In this document: positions 41,790-50,500 of the stretch, in pieces | Layout of the letters: each line of letters begins with the position of its first letter | How positions within the stretch are numbered: the stretch's first letter is position 1 | The notes under the pieces: model-generated | Seen by the model: the letters and a program-made list of their open reading frames with translations, nothing else | What the model was told of the DNA's origin: nothing | Database searches by the model: none | Made by a program: the position numbers and the translations under genes | Assembly (NCBI GenBank): GCA_046052145.1 | Contig: JBJOMW010000001.1 | Location: forward strand, 558,001-622,000 | Direction of reading: 5' to 3' | DNA: 64,000 bases | From: Falsiroseomonas sp046052145 | GTDB taxonomy: Bacteria > Pseudomonadota > Alphaproteobacteria > Acetobacterales > Acetobacteraceae

Positions 41790-42563
41790 ATGGCGATGGC
41801 AGACACGGCGCATGAGGTGGCCTGGGCACGGCTGACGTCGGCCGAGATCCAGGCCCGGGCGGAGCCGGGGACGGTGGCGATCATCCCCGTTGCCTCGCTC
41901 GAGCAGCACGGGCCGCATCTGGCCACCGGCGTGGATATGTGGCTCGCGACCGAGGTCGCGGAGCGCGCCGCGCGCAAGCTGAAGCAGGCGGGCACGGAGG
42001 CGCTGGTCACACCCTGCGTCTGGACCGGGCTCGCCGAGCATCACATGGCCTTCGGCGGCACCGTCACGCTGGACGAGGATGGCTTCGCCGCCGTGGTCGG
42101 TGGCGTCGCGCGGAGCGTGGCGCGACATGGCTTTCGGCGCATCTGCCTGCTGAACGGCCATGGCGGCAATGTGGAATCCATCAACACCGCGGCGATCGCG
42201 CTCACGCGTGGCCTCGGCGTGCCGGTGGTCGGCGTGACCTATTGGCTGGCCAATGCCGACACCTTCGGCGCCATCCTGGAAGACCAGCCGAATGTGATGC
42301 ATGCCTGCGAGGCCGAGACCTCCATGATGATGGCGATCCAGCCCGGCTGCGTGCGGAACGAGGCGATCGCGCGCGCGGTGCCCCGCCGCTTCGCCCCGCC
42401 CGCCCCGCCGGGTTTTCGGCGCTCCCGCCCCTTCGCGGAGATGACGGACACCGGCGTGCTCGGCGATCCGCGCCGCGCCAGCGCCGCGAAGGGCGAGCGC
42501 CTGTTCGAGGCCGCCTCGGCCCGGCTCGCGGAGGAGCTGGGCCGGCCCGAGCTCTGGGGCTAA
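41790..42563 (+). CDS. Creatininase family amidohydrolase
   Basis: 257 residues. Metal-site motifs of the family are visible: PVASLEQHGPHLATGVDMWLA with Glu, His and Asp, the TGLAEHHMAFGGTVTL segment, and LLNGHGGNVESINTAA. HACEAETSMMMAIQP supplies a later glutamate ligand. Members hydrolyse creatinine, formamides, or amides in mycofactocin and riboflavin pathways. No creatine genes adjoin, so the substrate is unknown. An ATG two codons further in (41796) is an alternative start. Confidence 0.88.
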   Translation: MAMADTAHEVAWARLTSAEIQARAEPGTVAIIPVASLEQHGPHLATGVDMWLATEVAERAARKLKQAGTEALVTPCVWTGLAEHHMAFGGTVTLDEDGFAAVVGGVARSVARHGFRRICLLNGHGGNVESINTAAIALTRGLGVPVVGVTYWLANADTFGAILEDQPNVMHACEAETSMMMAIQPGCVRNEAIARAVPRRFAPPAPPGFRRSRPFAEMTDTGVLGDPRRASAAKGERLFEAASARLAEELGRPELWG

Positions 42564-42585
42564 GGCCTCACACGCGCCAGTTCTG

Positions 42586-42610
42586 CCCCGGCGTATTTCC
42601 CGCGCCGGGG
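42586..42610 (+). terminator. Hairpin between creatininase gene and tRNA
   Basis: Arms CCCCGGCG (42586-42593) and CGCCGGGG (42603-42610) enclose a nine-base loop about 22 bases after the stop codon. No T-tract. Confidence 0.45.
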
Positions 42611-42652
42611 GCCGTTGAACACCGCGCCGGTCCGGGCTAACGGAGGGGCCGC

Positions 42653-42727
42653 TGGGGCGTCGCCAAGCGGTAAGGCAGCGGTTTTTGGTACCGCCATTCC
42701 CAGGTTCGAATCCTGGCGCCCCAACCA
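42653..42727 (+). tRNA. tRNA-Gln (anticodon TTG)
   Basis: A complete 75-base cloverleaf with encoded CCA. The acceptor stem TGGGGCG (42653-42659) pairs with CGCCCCA (42717-42723). The anticodon stem GCGGT/ACCGC encloses loop TTTTGGT, giving anticodon TTG. The T-arm is CCAGG-TTCGAAT-CCTGG. A terminator follows. The accessory cassette begins about 200 bases downstream, but no second copy of the tRNA 3' end is visible in the window. Confidence 0.97.
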
Positions 42728-42776
42728 TCCAGTCTGCCCTGTGTGCCGAGGACCGGCATTTTCTAGGTCCTCCCCT

Positions 42777-42802
42777 AAAAGGCCCGCGGCTTGCGGGGTT
42801 TT
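42777..42802 (+). terminator. Rho-independent terminator of tRNA-Gln
   Basis: An A-run (42777-42780), stem CCCGC (42783-42787)/GCGGG (42793-42797) and TTTT at 42799-42802 form a typical short intrinsic terminator about 50 bases after the tRNA. From here to 42935 no further feature is seen. Confidence 0.7.
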
Positions 42803-42935
42803 CCGGCCGCTTAGGCGCCCCTGCCGTTCCAGAGACGCCGGATGGCGCCGCCAATGCGCCCTTTTGGGCGCTGCGTCTCAAATGCCGCTTTCGAAGGTTT
42901 TGAAATCTACGGCGATGTAGGTGCTGCGGCGCGGC

Positions 42936-44651
42936 TCAGCCGAAGCCGAGCGCCTGGCGCTGCTCGGTCCATCCGATCGGCAACTGCACCTGCTTCATGA
43001 GGCGGTTGACCGTCAGCCCCTGTGGCTCCCGTCCAGCCAGGATTGCCTCGACGATGTCAGGGGCGAGATAGGCAAGCCGCAGCAGGCGCAGCAGATAGGT
43101 CCGCCCGACACCCTCTCGCTGCGCCAGTATGTCGATCGACGTGCCGTCCTTCGTAATCGTCTGGCGCAGCGCATAAGCTTTGGCGATGAGGCGGGCTAGG
43201 GGCGTGTCGGCGCTGGTCGGCCCGCCGCTGCCGTCGATGACGATGGCGATCTTTTTGCCTGTTCTCCGCAGCCGCGCCGGGATCGAGAGTGAGGTTAGCG
43301 ACCCCGGCTCATTGCTGTCCTGATCGCCCGACTTTCCTGCCGACGCATCCCCCATCAGCAGCGCGCGGAGGGCGCACAACGCAATCTGCACCTCCACATG
43401 TTCAGGATGCAGCGTGACGCGATGTAGCAAGCCCTGAAGCATCGCCGCCTGCCCAATGCTGCTCGAAGCGCTCCAGCGCTTGGCCAGATCCGTCGCACCC
43501 AGCAGAATGCGCTGCTGGTCCTTGGCCCCCTCTGGCAGGAGGCCCTTCTCCCGCAGAGCCCCGAACAGGCCGGCATGGTCGCCCAGCAGCATCTCGACGC
43601 GTTGGAGAACCAAGCGTTCCACCTGCTCCGCCGGCACGCGGACCGCATCGCTCGCGTCCGCCCGCAATCCCGTCACGAGCCGGCGTGAGGTGTAGTAACG
43701 GTACCGCCGGCCGCCCTTGCTCGCGTAGGTCGAAACCAGCTTGTCGCCTGTGGCGTCGAACAGCAGGCCAGCCAGTGGGCCCTGACCCGATGCACGGGGG
43801 CGGTTCTGGGTGTTGGCGCGTTGCTCAGCGAGGCGCCGCTGCACTGCCTCCCACAGTGCCTGATCCACGATGGCCTCGTGCTGGCCAGGATAGGCCGAGC
43901 CCTTGTGGCTGACCTCGCCGCGATAGATGCGGTTCTGCAGCAGATGGTAGAGTGGCCCGCGGCCCAGGGGCTGGCCCGACTTGCCGACGGTGCCCGCCTG
44001 TTCCAACTGCTGCTGGAGAAGCCGCACCGAGCCGAGCTCGATATAGCCGGCAAAAATGCGCTGTACGGTTGCGGCCTCCTGCGGCTCGACGATCAACTTC
44101 CTCTCGTGAACCCGATAGCCAAGCGGGACAGAACCGCCCATCCACATGCCTTTGCGCTTGGAAGCAGCGATCTTGTCGCGGATGCGCTCGGCGGTGACCT
44201 CGCGCTCGAACTGCGCAAAGGACAGCAGCATGTTCAGGGTGAGCCTGCCCATGCTGGTGGTCGTGTTGAATTGCTGAGTGATGGAGACGAAGCTGACGCT
44301 CTGGGCATCGAAGGCTTCGACGATCTTGGCAAAGTCCGGGAGCGATCGCGTCAGACGATCGACCTTGTACACCACGACGAGATCCACGCGACTGGCCCGG
44401 ATATCGATGAGAAGGCGCTGCAGCGCAGGCCGCTCCAGCGTGCCACCCGAGAGGCCGCCATCGTCATAGCGCGCAGGGAGGGCGGTCCAGCCCTCATGGT
44501 GTTGGCTGCGGATATAGGCCTCGCAAGCTTCGCGCTGGGCGTCGAGGGAGTTGAAGGCCTGCTCCAGCCCCTCCTCTGAGGATTTCCGCGTGTAGATGGC
44601 GCAGCGTCGGACGCCGCCGCCCTTGCCCGAACTGGGGTGAGCCCTAGCCAC
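42936..44651 (-). CDS. Large serine recombinase (resolvase family)
   Basis: 571 residues from a GTG behind AGAGGGG; it overlaps the DUF2924 stop by eight bases. The N-terminal resolvase domain starts CAIYTRKSSEEGLEQAFNSLDAQREACEAYI with the catalytic serine in YTRKS, then DDGGLSGGTLERPALQRLL, VYKVDRLTRSLPDFAKIVE and FERE-TAERIRDKIAASKRKG. A recombinase domain (SVPLGYRV to LGRGPLYHLLQNRIYRGEV) and a zinc-ribbon-like region follow. A C-terminal HTH-like segment (DILAQREGVGRTYLLRLLRLAYLAPDIV) is typical of this cassette type. It catalyses site-specific integration or excision. Confidence 0.92.
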   Translation of the reverse strand: MARAHPSSGKGGGVRRCAIYTRKSSEEGLEQAFNSLDAQREACEAYIRSQHHEGWTALPARYDDGGLSGGTLERPALQRLLIDIRASRVDLVVVYKVDRLTRSLPDFAKIVEAFDAQSVSFVSITQQFNTTTSMGRLTLNMLLSFAQFEREVTAERIRDKIAASKRKGMWMGGSVPLGYRVHERKLIVEPQEAATVQRIFAGYIELGSVRLLQQQLEQAGTVGKSGQPLGRGPLYHLLQNRIYRGEVSHKGSAYPGQHEAIVDQALWEAVQRRLAEQRANTQNRPRASGQGPLAGLLFDATGDKLVSTYASKGGRRYRYYTSRRLVTGLRADASDAVRVPAEQVERLVLQRVEMLLGDHAGLFGALREKGLLPEGAKDQQRILLGATDLAKRWSASSSIGQAAMLQGLLHRVTLHPEHVEVQIALCALRALLMGDASAGKSGDQDSNEPGSLTSLSIPARLRRTGKKIAIVIDGSGGPTSADTPLARLIAKAYALRQTITKDGTSIDILAQREGVGRTYLLRLLRLAYLAPDIVEAILAGREPQGLTVNRLMKQVQLPIGWTEQRQALGFG

Positions 44652-45138
44652 TGGGCGCCCCTCTCTGGGTCTGTTCCTGACCGACGAGCCCGAAAAACCT
44701 AGGCCCGGACCAGTGGGCGCTGGTGATTTCGCGGGCGATGAGGGTGAGCGAGCGATAGACGCGGCCTCTGAACTCGAAGCCCGCTTCACGGACGGCAACG
44801 GTGTGGGTCTGGCCATGCCAACTGCGGACCAGAGTCATGCCCGGCCGCAGGTGGATCCGTGTGGTGCGGGGACGTTTCCCGCGCCCGGATGGGGTCAAGC
44901 GTTCGAGTTGCCACTGTGTGGCCGGACTGAGCCCGCCGAAGGCGCGCTCCTGCCAACGATGGGCGATGCCACGGACCAGAAGATCACGCGTGATGTCGCT
45001 AGGCGGTTCCCTGCCATAGGCCTGCTGCCAGTCGACCCGCAGCACGTCGACTGAAGCGGCAGACAAACGTACCAGCGCGTCATGGACGGCGTTGGGGGAT
45101 GGCGCGCAGCCATCCCCCTGCGTTCTCGCCTTGCGCAT
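44644..45138 (-). CDS. DUF2924 family protein
   Basis: 164 residues. The DUF2924 hallmarks are LLVRGIAHRWQERAFGGL, LRPGMTLVRSWHGQTHTVAV, FEFRGRVYRSLTLIAREITSAHWSGPRFFGL. The family is nearly always found beside this type of serine recombinase and is suspected to assist it; the mechanism is unknown. Start and stop overlap both neighbours, by one base (TGATG) and by eight bases. Confidence 0.9.
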   Translation of the reverse strand: MRKARTQGDGCAPSPNAVHDALVRLSAASVDVLRVDWQQAYGREPPSDITRDLLVRGIAHRWQERAFGGLSPATQWQLERLTPSGRGKRPRTTRIHLRPGMTLVRSWHGQTHTVAVREAGFEFRGRVYRSLTLIAREITSAHWSGPRFFGLVGQEQTQRGAPSG

Positions 45139-45500
45139 CAGCCGCGCACGGTGAGGCGGTAGGCTTTGCGTCCGTCGCGCTCGGCCAGGTTCACCGCGAA
45201 GCCGCGCTGACGCAGGCGGCAGAGTGCAGCGCGGGTGGTGTGGGGCAGCCAGCCGGTCTTGGCTGCGAGTTCCGCGAGCGTCGCGCCAGCCTCGGTCGAG
45301 ACGGCGGTCATGATGATGCCGAGCTTGCCGGTCGGAGCGCCGTCGACGGCAGCCGGCGGGGTTGCCGGCGCCGCACGCAAGGGTGGTGTGCTGGCGCGCG
45401 GCGTCTTGTTTGGTGCTGGGCGGCGCCCCTTGGAGGGCCCAAAAACCCTGCCGCGAAGGTCAGCTTTGGTGGCAGCTCGGGTGGTCTTATGTTTCGACAT
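45138..45500 (-). CDS. DUF3489 family protein
   Basis: 120 residues from MSKHKTTRA. A basic, proline-rich N-terminal half (to about residue 55) is followed by a winged-helix-like domain: GKLGIIMTAVSTEAGATLAELAAKTGWLPHTTRAALCRLRQRGFAVNLAERDGRKAYRLTV. This matches DUF3489, the usual first gene of the cassette. DNA binding is likely from the fold. The 15 codons upstream of this ATG in the same frame lack a ribosome site. Confidence 0.88.
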   Translation of the reverse strand: MSKHKTTRAATKADLRGRVFGPSKGRRPAPNKTPRASTPPLRAAPATPPAAVDGAPTGKLGIIMTAVSTEAGATLAELAAKTGWLPHTTRAALCRLRQRGFAVNLAERDGRKAYRLTVRG

Positions 45501-45844
45501 TAGATGGTGCTCCTGGAACACCACCCTATGCGGTGCTCCCACCACCCAAAGCCCGGATCACGCCGGGCTATGCGCGCCCGGAGCCCCGTTGGCGCTCCGC
45601 GCATGGACAGCAATGCTTCCTTCGAGCGTGAAGTCCAGCCGCGGGGCTGGCAAATCTCAGAGGGCCGCGGATGCCGCCAATCTGCATGTCGGATGCACCA
45701 GGTCTGCGGGACAGGCCTGCTGTAGCAACCGCCCGAAAGGGCCGTGCAGGCGGACTGTCTTCCCTTCTCCCCGGCCGCACTCCCGCTCCTGCAACTGAAG
45801 CCTAAGCGCTTTCCTGAGTGCCTGTTGGTCAACCACATCTGCCA
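45501..45844. other. Gene-free stretch between DUF3489 and AraC genes
   Basis: About 340 bases without a convincing coding region. It holds a small hairpin with AGCCCGG/CCGGGCT arms (45550-45556 and 45563-45569). Short frames on both strands show no family resemblance or ribosome sites. It may contain the outer edge of the recombinase cassette, but no repeated end sequence was found. Confidence 0.5.
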
Positions 45845-46852
45845 TCAGGGCGGTAGCGAGCCTCGGGACCGGGCGATGTCGCGCGGGAGTTGGCCGAACC
45901 TTACGCGGAACAGACGACTGAACTCGCCGAGGTGCATGAACCCGAAGCGCAACGCGGTCTCCGTCACGCTCACGTCCTTCTCCGCGGCAAGATGGTCGCG
46001 CGCGGCCAACAATCGCTGCTCGGTCAGCCACTCGATCGGGCCCATGCCGAAGCGGGTGCGGAAGTGGCGCTGCAAGGTGCGGGCTGGCACACCCAACTCC
46101 AGGGCGAGGTCGGTGAGGCTCTGCGGCGCGCCGAGGCGTGAGATCATCAGGTCGCGCATCGTGTCGAGCGTCGCCACGGTGACCCTCTGCGGGCCATCTG
46201 GCTTACCGATCCCATTCGCCTCAATGATGATCGCAGCCGCGCTGCGATAGATCGTATCCTCGATGCCGATGCTCTCAAGGTAGCGCTTGTCGTCGCAGTT
46301 GCTGGTCGCCGCCTTGAAGAAGGTGACAAGGCTGCTGATGGCCCGCAGCGTGGTCCTGGATGCGTTGAGGCCTGTCACCGGCGCCGAGGGCAACTTGATG
46401 CGAGGATTGCCAGAGACGGCGACGAGCGCGCGCCGAAGGCGTGCCGCGTCGAACCGGATGGTGCCGCCCACGATATCCGATGTTTCAACCGTAAACGGCA
46501 TGTTCGGCGTCAGGATCAGCCCACCCGATCCCGCATCCTCGCCCTGCAGGCGATGGATATCATACCGCTTCCCGTCGCACTTCGCGCTTGCCGACCCACT
46601 GAGCGAGATGCCCATCGCGTAGCCCGCGCCATCGGCCGAAGCATATCGAACCGCAGGATAGGCTCCGACGCCCATCAGCAGGCTCCCCAGGCTGAAATGC
46701 GCGAACCGCCGGCGGAAGCCGTGGCGGTGCCGTGGCTCATACTCCGTCAACCGGACATGGGGTGACGCCAGCTCTGCCAAGGTCGCAGCCAGATCCGCGT
46801 CGCGGATCATGGTGATCGGCGCGTGTAGATCCTGATCGCGAAGGCCGCTCAT
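45845..46852 (-). CDS. AraC family transcriptional regulator
   Basis: 335 residues. The N-terminal 220 form an AraC-binding-like sensor (RRFAHFSLGSLLMGVGAYPAVRYAS, GLILTPNMPFTVETSDI). The C-terminal double helix-turn-helix reads LTDLALELGVPARTLQRHFRTRFGMGPIEWLTEQRLLAARDHL and VTETALRFGFMHLGEFSRLFRVRFGQLPRDI, the standard AraC signature. The start lies 212 bases from the divergent giant adhesin gene, so it is the obvious local candidate regulator; this is positional inference. Base composition is a little lower in GC than the core genes. Confidence 0.93.
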   Translation of the reverse strand: MSGLRDQDLHAPITMIRDADLAATLAELASPHVRLTEYEPRHRHGFRRRFAHFSLGSLLMGVGAYPAVRYASADGAGYAMGISLSGSASAKCDGKRYDIHRLQGEDAGSGGLILTPNMPFTVETSDIVGGTIRFDAARLRRALVAVSGNPRIKLPSAPVTGLNASRTTLRAISSLVTFFKAATSNCDDKRYLESIGIEDTIYRSAAAIIIEANGIGKPDGPQRVTVATLDTMRDLMISRLGAPQSLTDLALELGVPARTLQRHFRTRFGMGPIEWLTEQRLLAARDHLAAEKDVSVTETALRFGFMHLGEFSRLFRVRFGQLPRDIARSRGSLPP

Positions 46853-46862
46853 CGCGAAAATT

Positions 46863-46879
46863 CAATCATAGCGCGATTG
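46863..46879. promoter_or_regulatory. Dyad CAATC-N7-GATTG in AraC/adhesin spacer
   Basis: A perfect five-base dyad with a seven-base centre sits 11 bases upstream of the AraC start, in the spacer shared with the adhesin gene. The same outline occurs at 2192-2208. The rest of the 212-base spacer is comparatively AT-rich but shows no confident -35/-10 pair. Confidence 0.25.
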
Positions 46880-47064
46880 CTTGTGTTGTCTTCTCTGAAG
46901 GGTTGTGAGCGTTAAGTGTATTCGATGAAGCAGGATAGCCCTCGGGATAGTTCTTGGCGATTCTGATTTTGGCGGGGTTCCGACAATAGCTGGCGCGATC
47001 TCGATATCGTTTTGCGATGGGCGGCCGCAGATCCTCCGGCGAGGAACGCTAAGGCTGGCTTGTG

Positions 47065-47580
47065 ATGACGACATTCGTGCTGATCACCGCTCGGGGTGCC
47101 GCTGCGACGACCGAACTCGTGGTGAGCCGCGCCGAGGTGCTGGCGGCCGAGCGCGGCGCTGTCTATCGGCTCGTCGAAGAGGGAAGCCGCCGCCAGCCAG
47201 CCAGGCTCCTGCTGCGCCGGATCCAGAAGGACCTCCTGATCGAGGTGAACGGCGTCGTCGTCGTCCGTCTGGAGGGCTTCTACGAGGAACTGCCCGAGGC
47301 CGAGCGTCCCGCCTATCGGCTCAACCCTGATTCGCCGGCGGAGGCGCTGGTCCGGCCGGAGACGCCGCCCGTCGAGCGGTTGACCCCGATCGAGGATGTG
47401 GTCTGGCGGGCCTCGGAGTTCCAGGAGGCTGCCCTGCTGGCGGAGCCAGCGTCCGCTTCGTCCCTCACGGGGCTGATCGGGCCGGGCTGGTGGCCGCTTC
47501 TGGGGCTGGGTGCTGCGGTGGGCGGCGCGGTGTTCCTGCTGCAGCGCAGGGGGGATTCGGGCGGCACGGCGCCGCCCTCG
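47065..47580 (+). other. Adhesin prefix domain and hydrophobic segment
   Basis: The non-repetitive N-terminus, about 172 residues: a mixed beta domain rich in Val, Leu and Arg, then an acidic linker, a WW-containing hydrophobic stretch and a basic QRRGD end. In related giant adhesins this part retains the protein at the cell envelope during type I secretion. Confidence 0.65.
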
Positions 47581-50500
47581 GCTCCCTTGGGCGGGCTGGC
47601 GGCCGCGAGCGACAGTGGCGTGCTCGGCGATGGCGTGACGAATGACCCGACGCCGACGCTGGCGGGCACGGGTGCGACGCCCGGCACCAGGATCAGGGTT
47701 GTGATGCCGGGCACGGGGGAAGTGCTGACGGCGACGGTGGCGGCGAATGGGACCTGGTCGGTGACGCCGACCCAGGCGTTGCCGGATGGAACGACGGGGA
47801 ACATCGTCGTCACGGCGATGGACGCGTCGGGCAAGACCAGCCCGCCGACGAACATCCCGCTGCGGATCGACACCAGCGCGCCGGTTGCCCCTTCGGGCGG
47901 GCTGGCGGCCGCGAGCGACAGCGGCGTGCTCGGCGATGGCGCGACGAATGACACGACGCCGACGGTGACGGGCACGGGTGCGACGCCCGGCGACCTGATC
48001 CGTGTGGTGATGCCGGGCACGGGAGAAGTGCTGACGGCGACGGTGGCGCCGGATGGGAGCTGGTCGGTGACACCGACCCAGCCGCTGCCGGATGGGACGA
48101 CGGGCAACATCATTGTCACGGCGACGGACCCGTCGGGCAATACCAGCCCGCCGACGAACATCCCGCTGACGATCGACACCAGCGCGCCGGCGGCCCCGCA
48201 GGCAGACGTTGCTGCGGCGAGCGACACCGGCTTCGACAATACCGACAACCTGACCAACGACACGACACCCACCATCAGTGGTGGTCCAGCAACCCCCGGC
48301 GATACCATCACGCTGTACAAGCCTGACGGCGTGACCGTGCTGGGCACGGCTGTCGTCGGATTCAACGGCACCTGGCAGATCACGCTGGCCCCGGCCGATG
48401 CCCTGGCCGATGGCGTCCACAACCTGAAGATCACCGCAACCGATCCCGCGGGCAATGAAAGCCCACCCACCACGGTGGCGATCACCCTGGACACCCAGGC
48501 CCCGAGCGTGGCCAGCGGTGGTCTCAAGAGCGATGCGACCAACGACACGGGGCCCAGCGCGAACGACGACGTCACGTCCAACCGCAGCCCGGTCCTTGAA
48601 GGCGTAGCCGAGCAAGGCTCCACCGTGCGGCTGGAGATCGGCGGCCGTACCTTTGAGACGACAGCAGGTGCGGGCGGCCTCTGGAGCGTCAATCTGGCCC
48701 AGGCCGTTCCGGTCGGCGGCAATGCGCCGATGCCGGGGCTGCCGGATGGCGTCTACACGCCCCAGATCACGGTGCTCGACCCCGCTGGCAACAGCGCGAG
48801 CGGTCCTGGCCGGCCCTTCACGGTCGACACGAGCGCCCCGGTTGCCCCTTCGGGCGGGCTGGCGGCCGCGAGCGACAGCGGCGTGCTCGGCGATGGCGCG
48901 ACGAATGACACGACGCCGACGGTGACGGGCACGGGTGCGACGCCCGGCGACCTGATCCGTGTGGTGATGCCGGGCACGGGAGAAGTGCTGACGGCGACGG
49001 TGGCGCCGGATGGGAGCTGGTCGGTGACACCGACCCAGCCGCTGCCGGATGGGACGACGGGCAACATCATTGTCACGGCGACGGACCCGTCGGGCAATAC
49101 CAGCCCGCCGACGAACATCCCGCTGACGATCGACACCAGCGCGCCGGCGGCCCCGCAGGCAGACGTTGCTGCGGCGAGCGACACCGGCTTCGACAATACC
49201 GACAACCTGACCAACGACACGACACCCACCATCAGTGGTGGTCCAGCAACCCCCGGCGATACCATCACGCTGTACAAGCCTGACGGCGTGACCGTGCTGG
49301 GCACGGCTGTCGTCGGATTCAACGGCACCTGGCAGATCACGCTGGCCCCGGCCGATGCCCTGGCCGATGGCGTCCACAACCTGAAGATCACCGCAACCGA
49401 TCCCGCGGGCAATGAAAGCCCACCCACCACGGTGGCGATCACCCTGGACACCCAGGCCCCGAGCGTGGCCAGCGGTGGTCTCAAGAGCGATGCGACCAAC
49501 GACACGGGGCCCAGCGCGAACGACGACGTCACGTCCAACCGCAGCCCGGTCCTTGAAGGCGTAGCCGAGCAAGGCTCCACCGTGCGGCTGGAGATCGCCG
49601 GCCGCACCTTTGAGACGACGGCAGGTGCGGGCGGCCTCTGGAGCGTCAATCTGGCCCAGGCCATTCCGGTCGGCGGCAATGCGCCGATGCTGGGGCTGTC
49701 GGATGGCATCTACACGCCCCAGATCACGGTGCTCGACCCGGCCGGCAACAGCGCGAGCGGTCCTGGCCGGCCCTTCACGGTCGATGCAGGTGCGCCCGGC
49801 AGCCCCGGCGTTGCCATTCCCGAAGCCGCGGGCGGCGTCAGTGCGGCCGAGGCGGCCAATGGCGTGCAGATCACGGTCCAACTGCCGGCTGATGCCGCGG
49901 TGGGCGACATCGTCAGGACGACCATCACCCCGCCCGGCGGCGGTGCCCCGATCGAGTTGGTGACCGGCCCGCTCACGTCGGCCGACCTGCAGCAGCGCAG
50001 CATCACCCAGACCGTGCTCCCGGCGGACCTGAGCGACGGCCAGGGCGGATACCGCGATGGCCTGTGGCAGACCAGCACGACGCTGACCGATGTGGCGGGC
50101 AACCAGAGCCAGCCGCAGACGGACAGCTTCCGCCTAGCCGCTAATGCGCCGAGCCTCGCGGTGCCGGCCATCACGGGCGACGACATCCTCAACGCGACTG
50201 AGAAATCCGGCAGCGTGCCGGTGACCGGCACGACCAGCGCCGAGCCGGGCCAGACGGTGACGGTGACCTTCAACGGGCAGTCCTACACCGCCCAGGTGCA
50301 GGCAGGCGCGCAGGGGCAGCCGAACACCTTCAGCGTGTCCATTCCCGACGTCGCCCTCGCCAACGTCGCGGATGGCAACTACCCGGTTGTGGTCAGCGTC
50401 AGCAACGGCGCCGGCACGCCCGCGCAGGCCATCACGCGCACGCTGCGCGTCGATGCCACGGCGCCGACGCTGGCCATCTCGACCATTTCCGGCGACGACG

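Larger units (their letters stand above)
42936..45500 (-). mobile_element. DUF3489-DUF2924-serine recombinase cassette (mobile-element remnant)
   Basis: Three overlapping minus-strand genes end about 210 bases downstream of tRNA-Gln. This three-gene set recurs in alphaproteobacterial prophage- or transposon-like loci. No attachment sites, inverted repeats or cargo genes could be marked, so the boundaries are those of the genes only. Confidence 0.6.

Noticed and set aside
42700..47064. Attachment site from duplication of the tRNA-Gln 3' end
   Set aside because: No second copy of the T-arm/acceptor sequence was seen downstream within the accessory region, and large serine recombinases often do not target tRNA genes.
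47884..49797. Direct repeats as a CRISPR array or IS copies
   Set aside because: The units are 957 bases, in frame and encode Ig-like domains; there are no spacers, inverted ends or transposase.
46912..49881. A 989-codon open frame on the minus strand opposite the start of the adhesin gene
   Set aside because: It lies antisense to the repeat-rich adhesin, its product is low-complexity Arg/Ala/Gly-rich, it repeats wherever the adhesin repeats, and it begins without a ribosome site.
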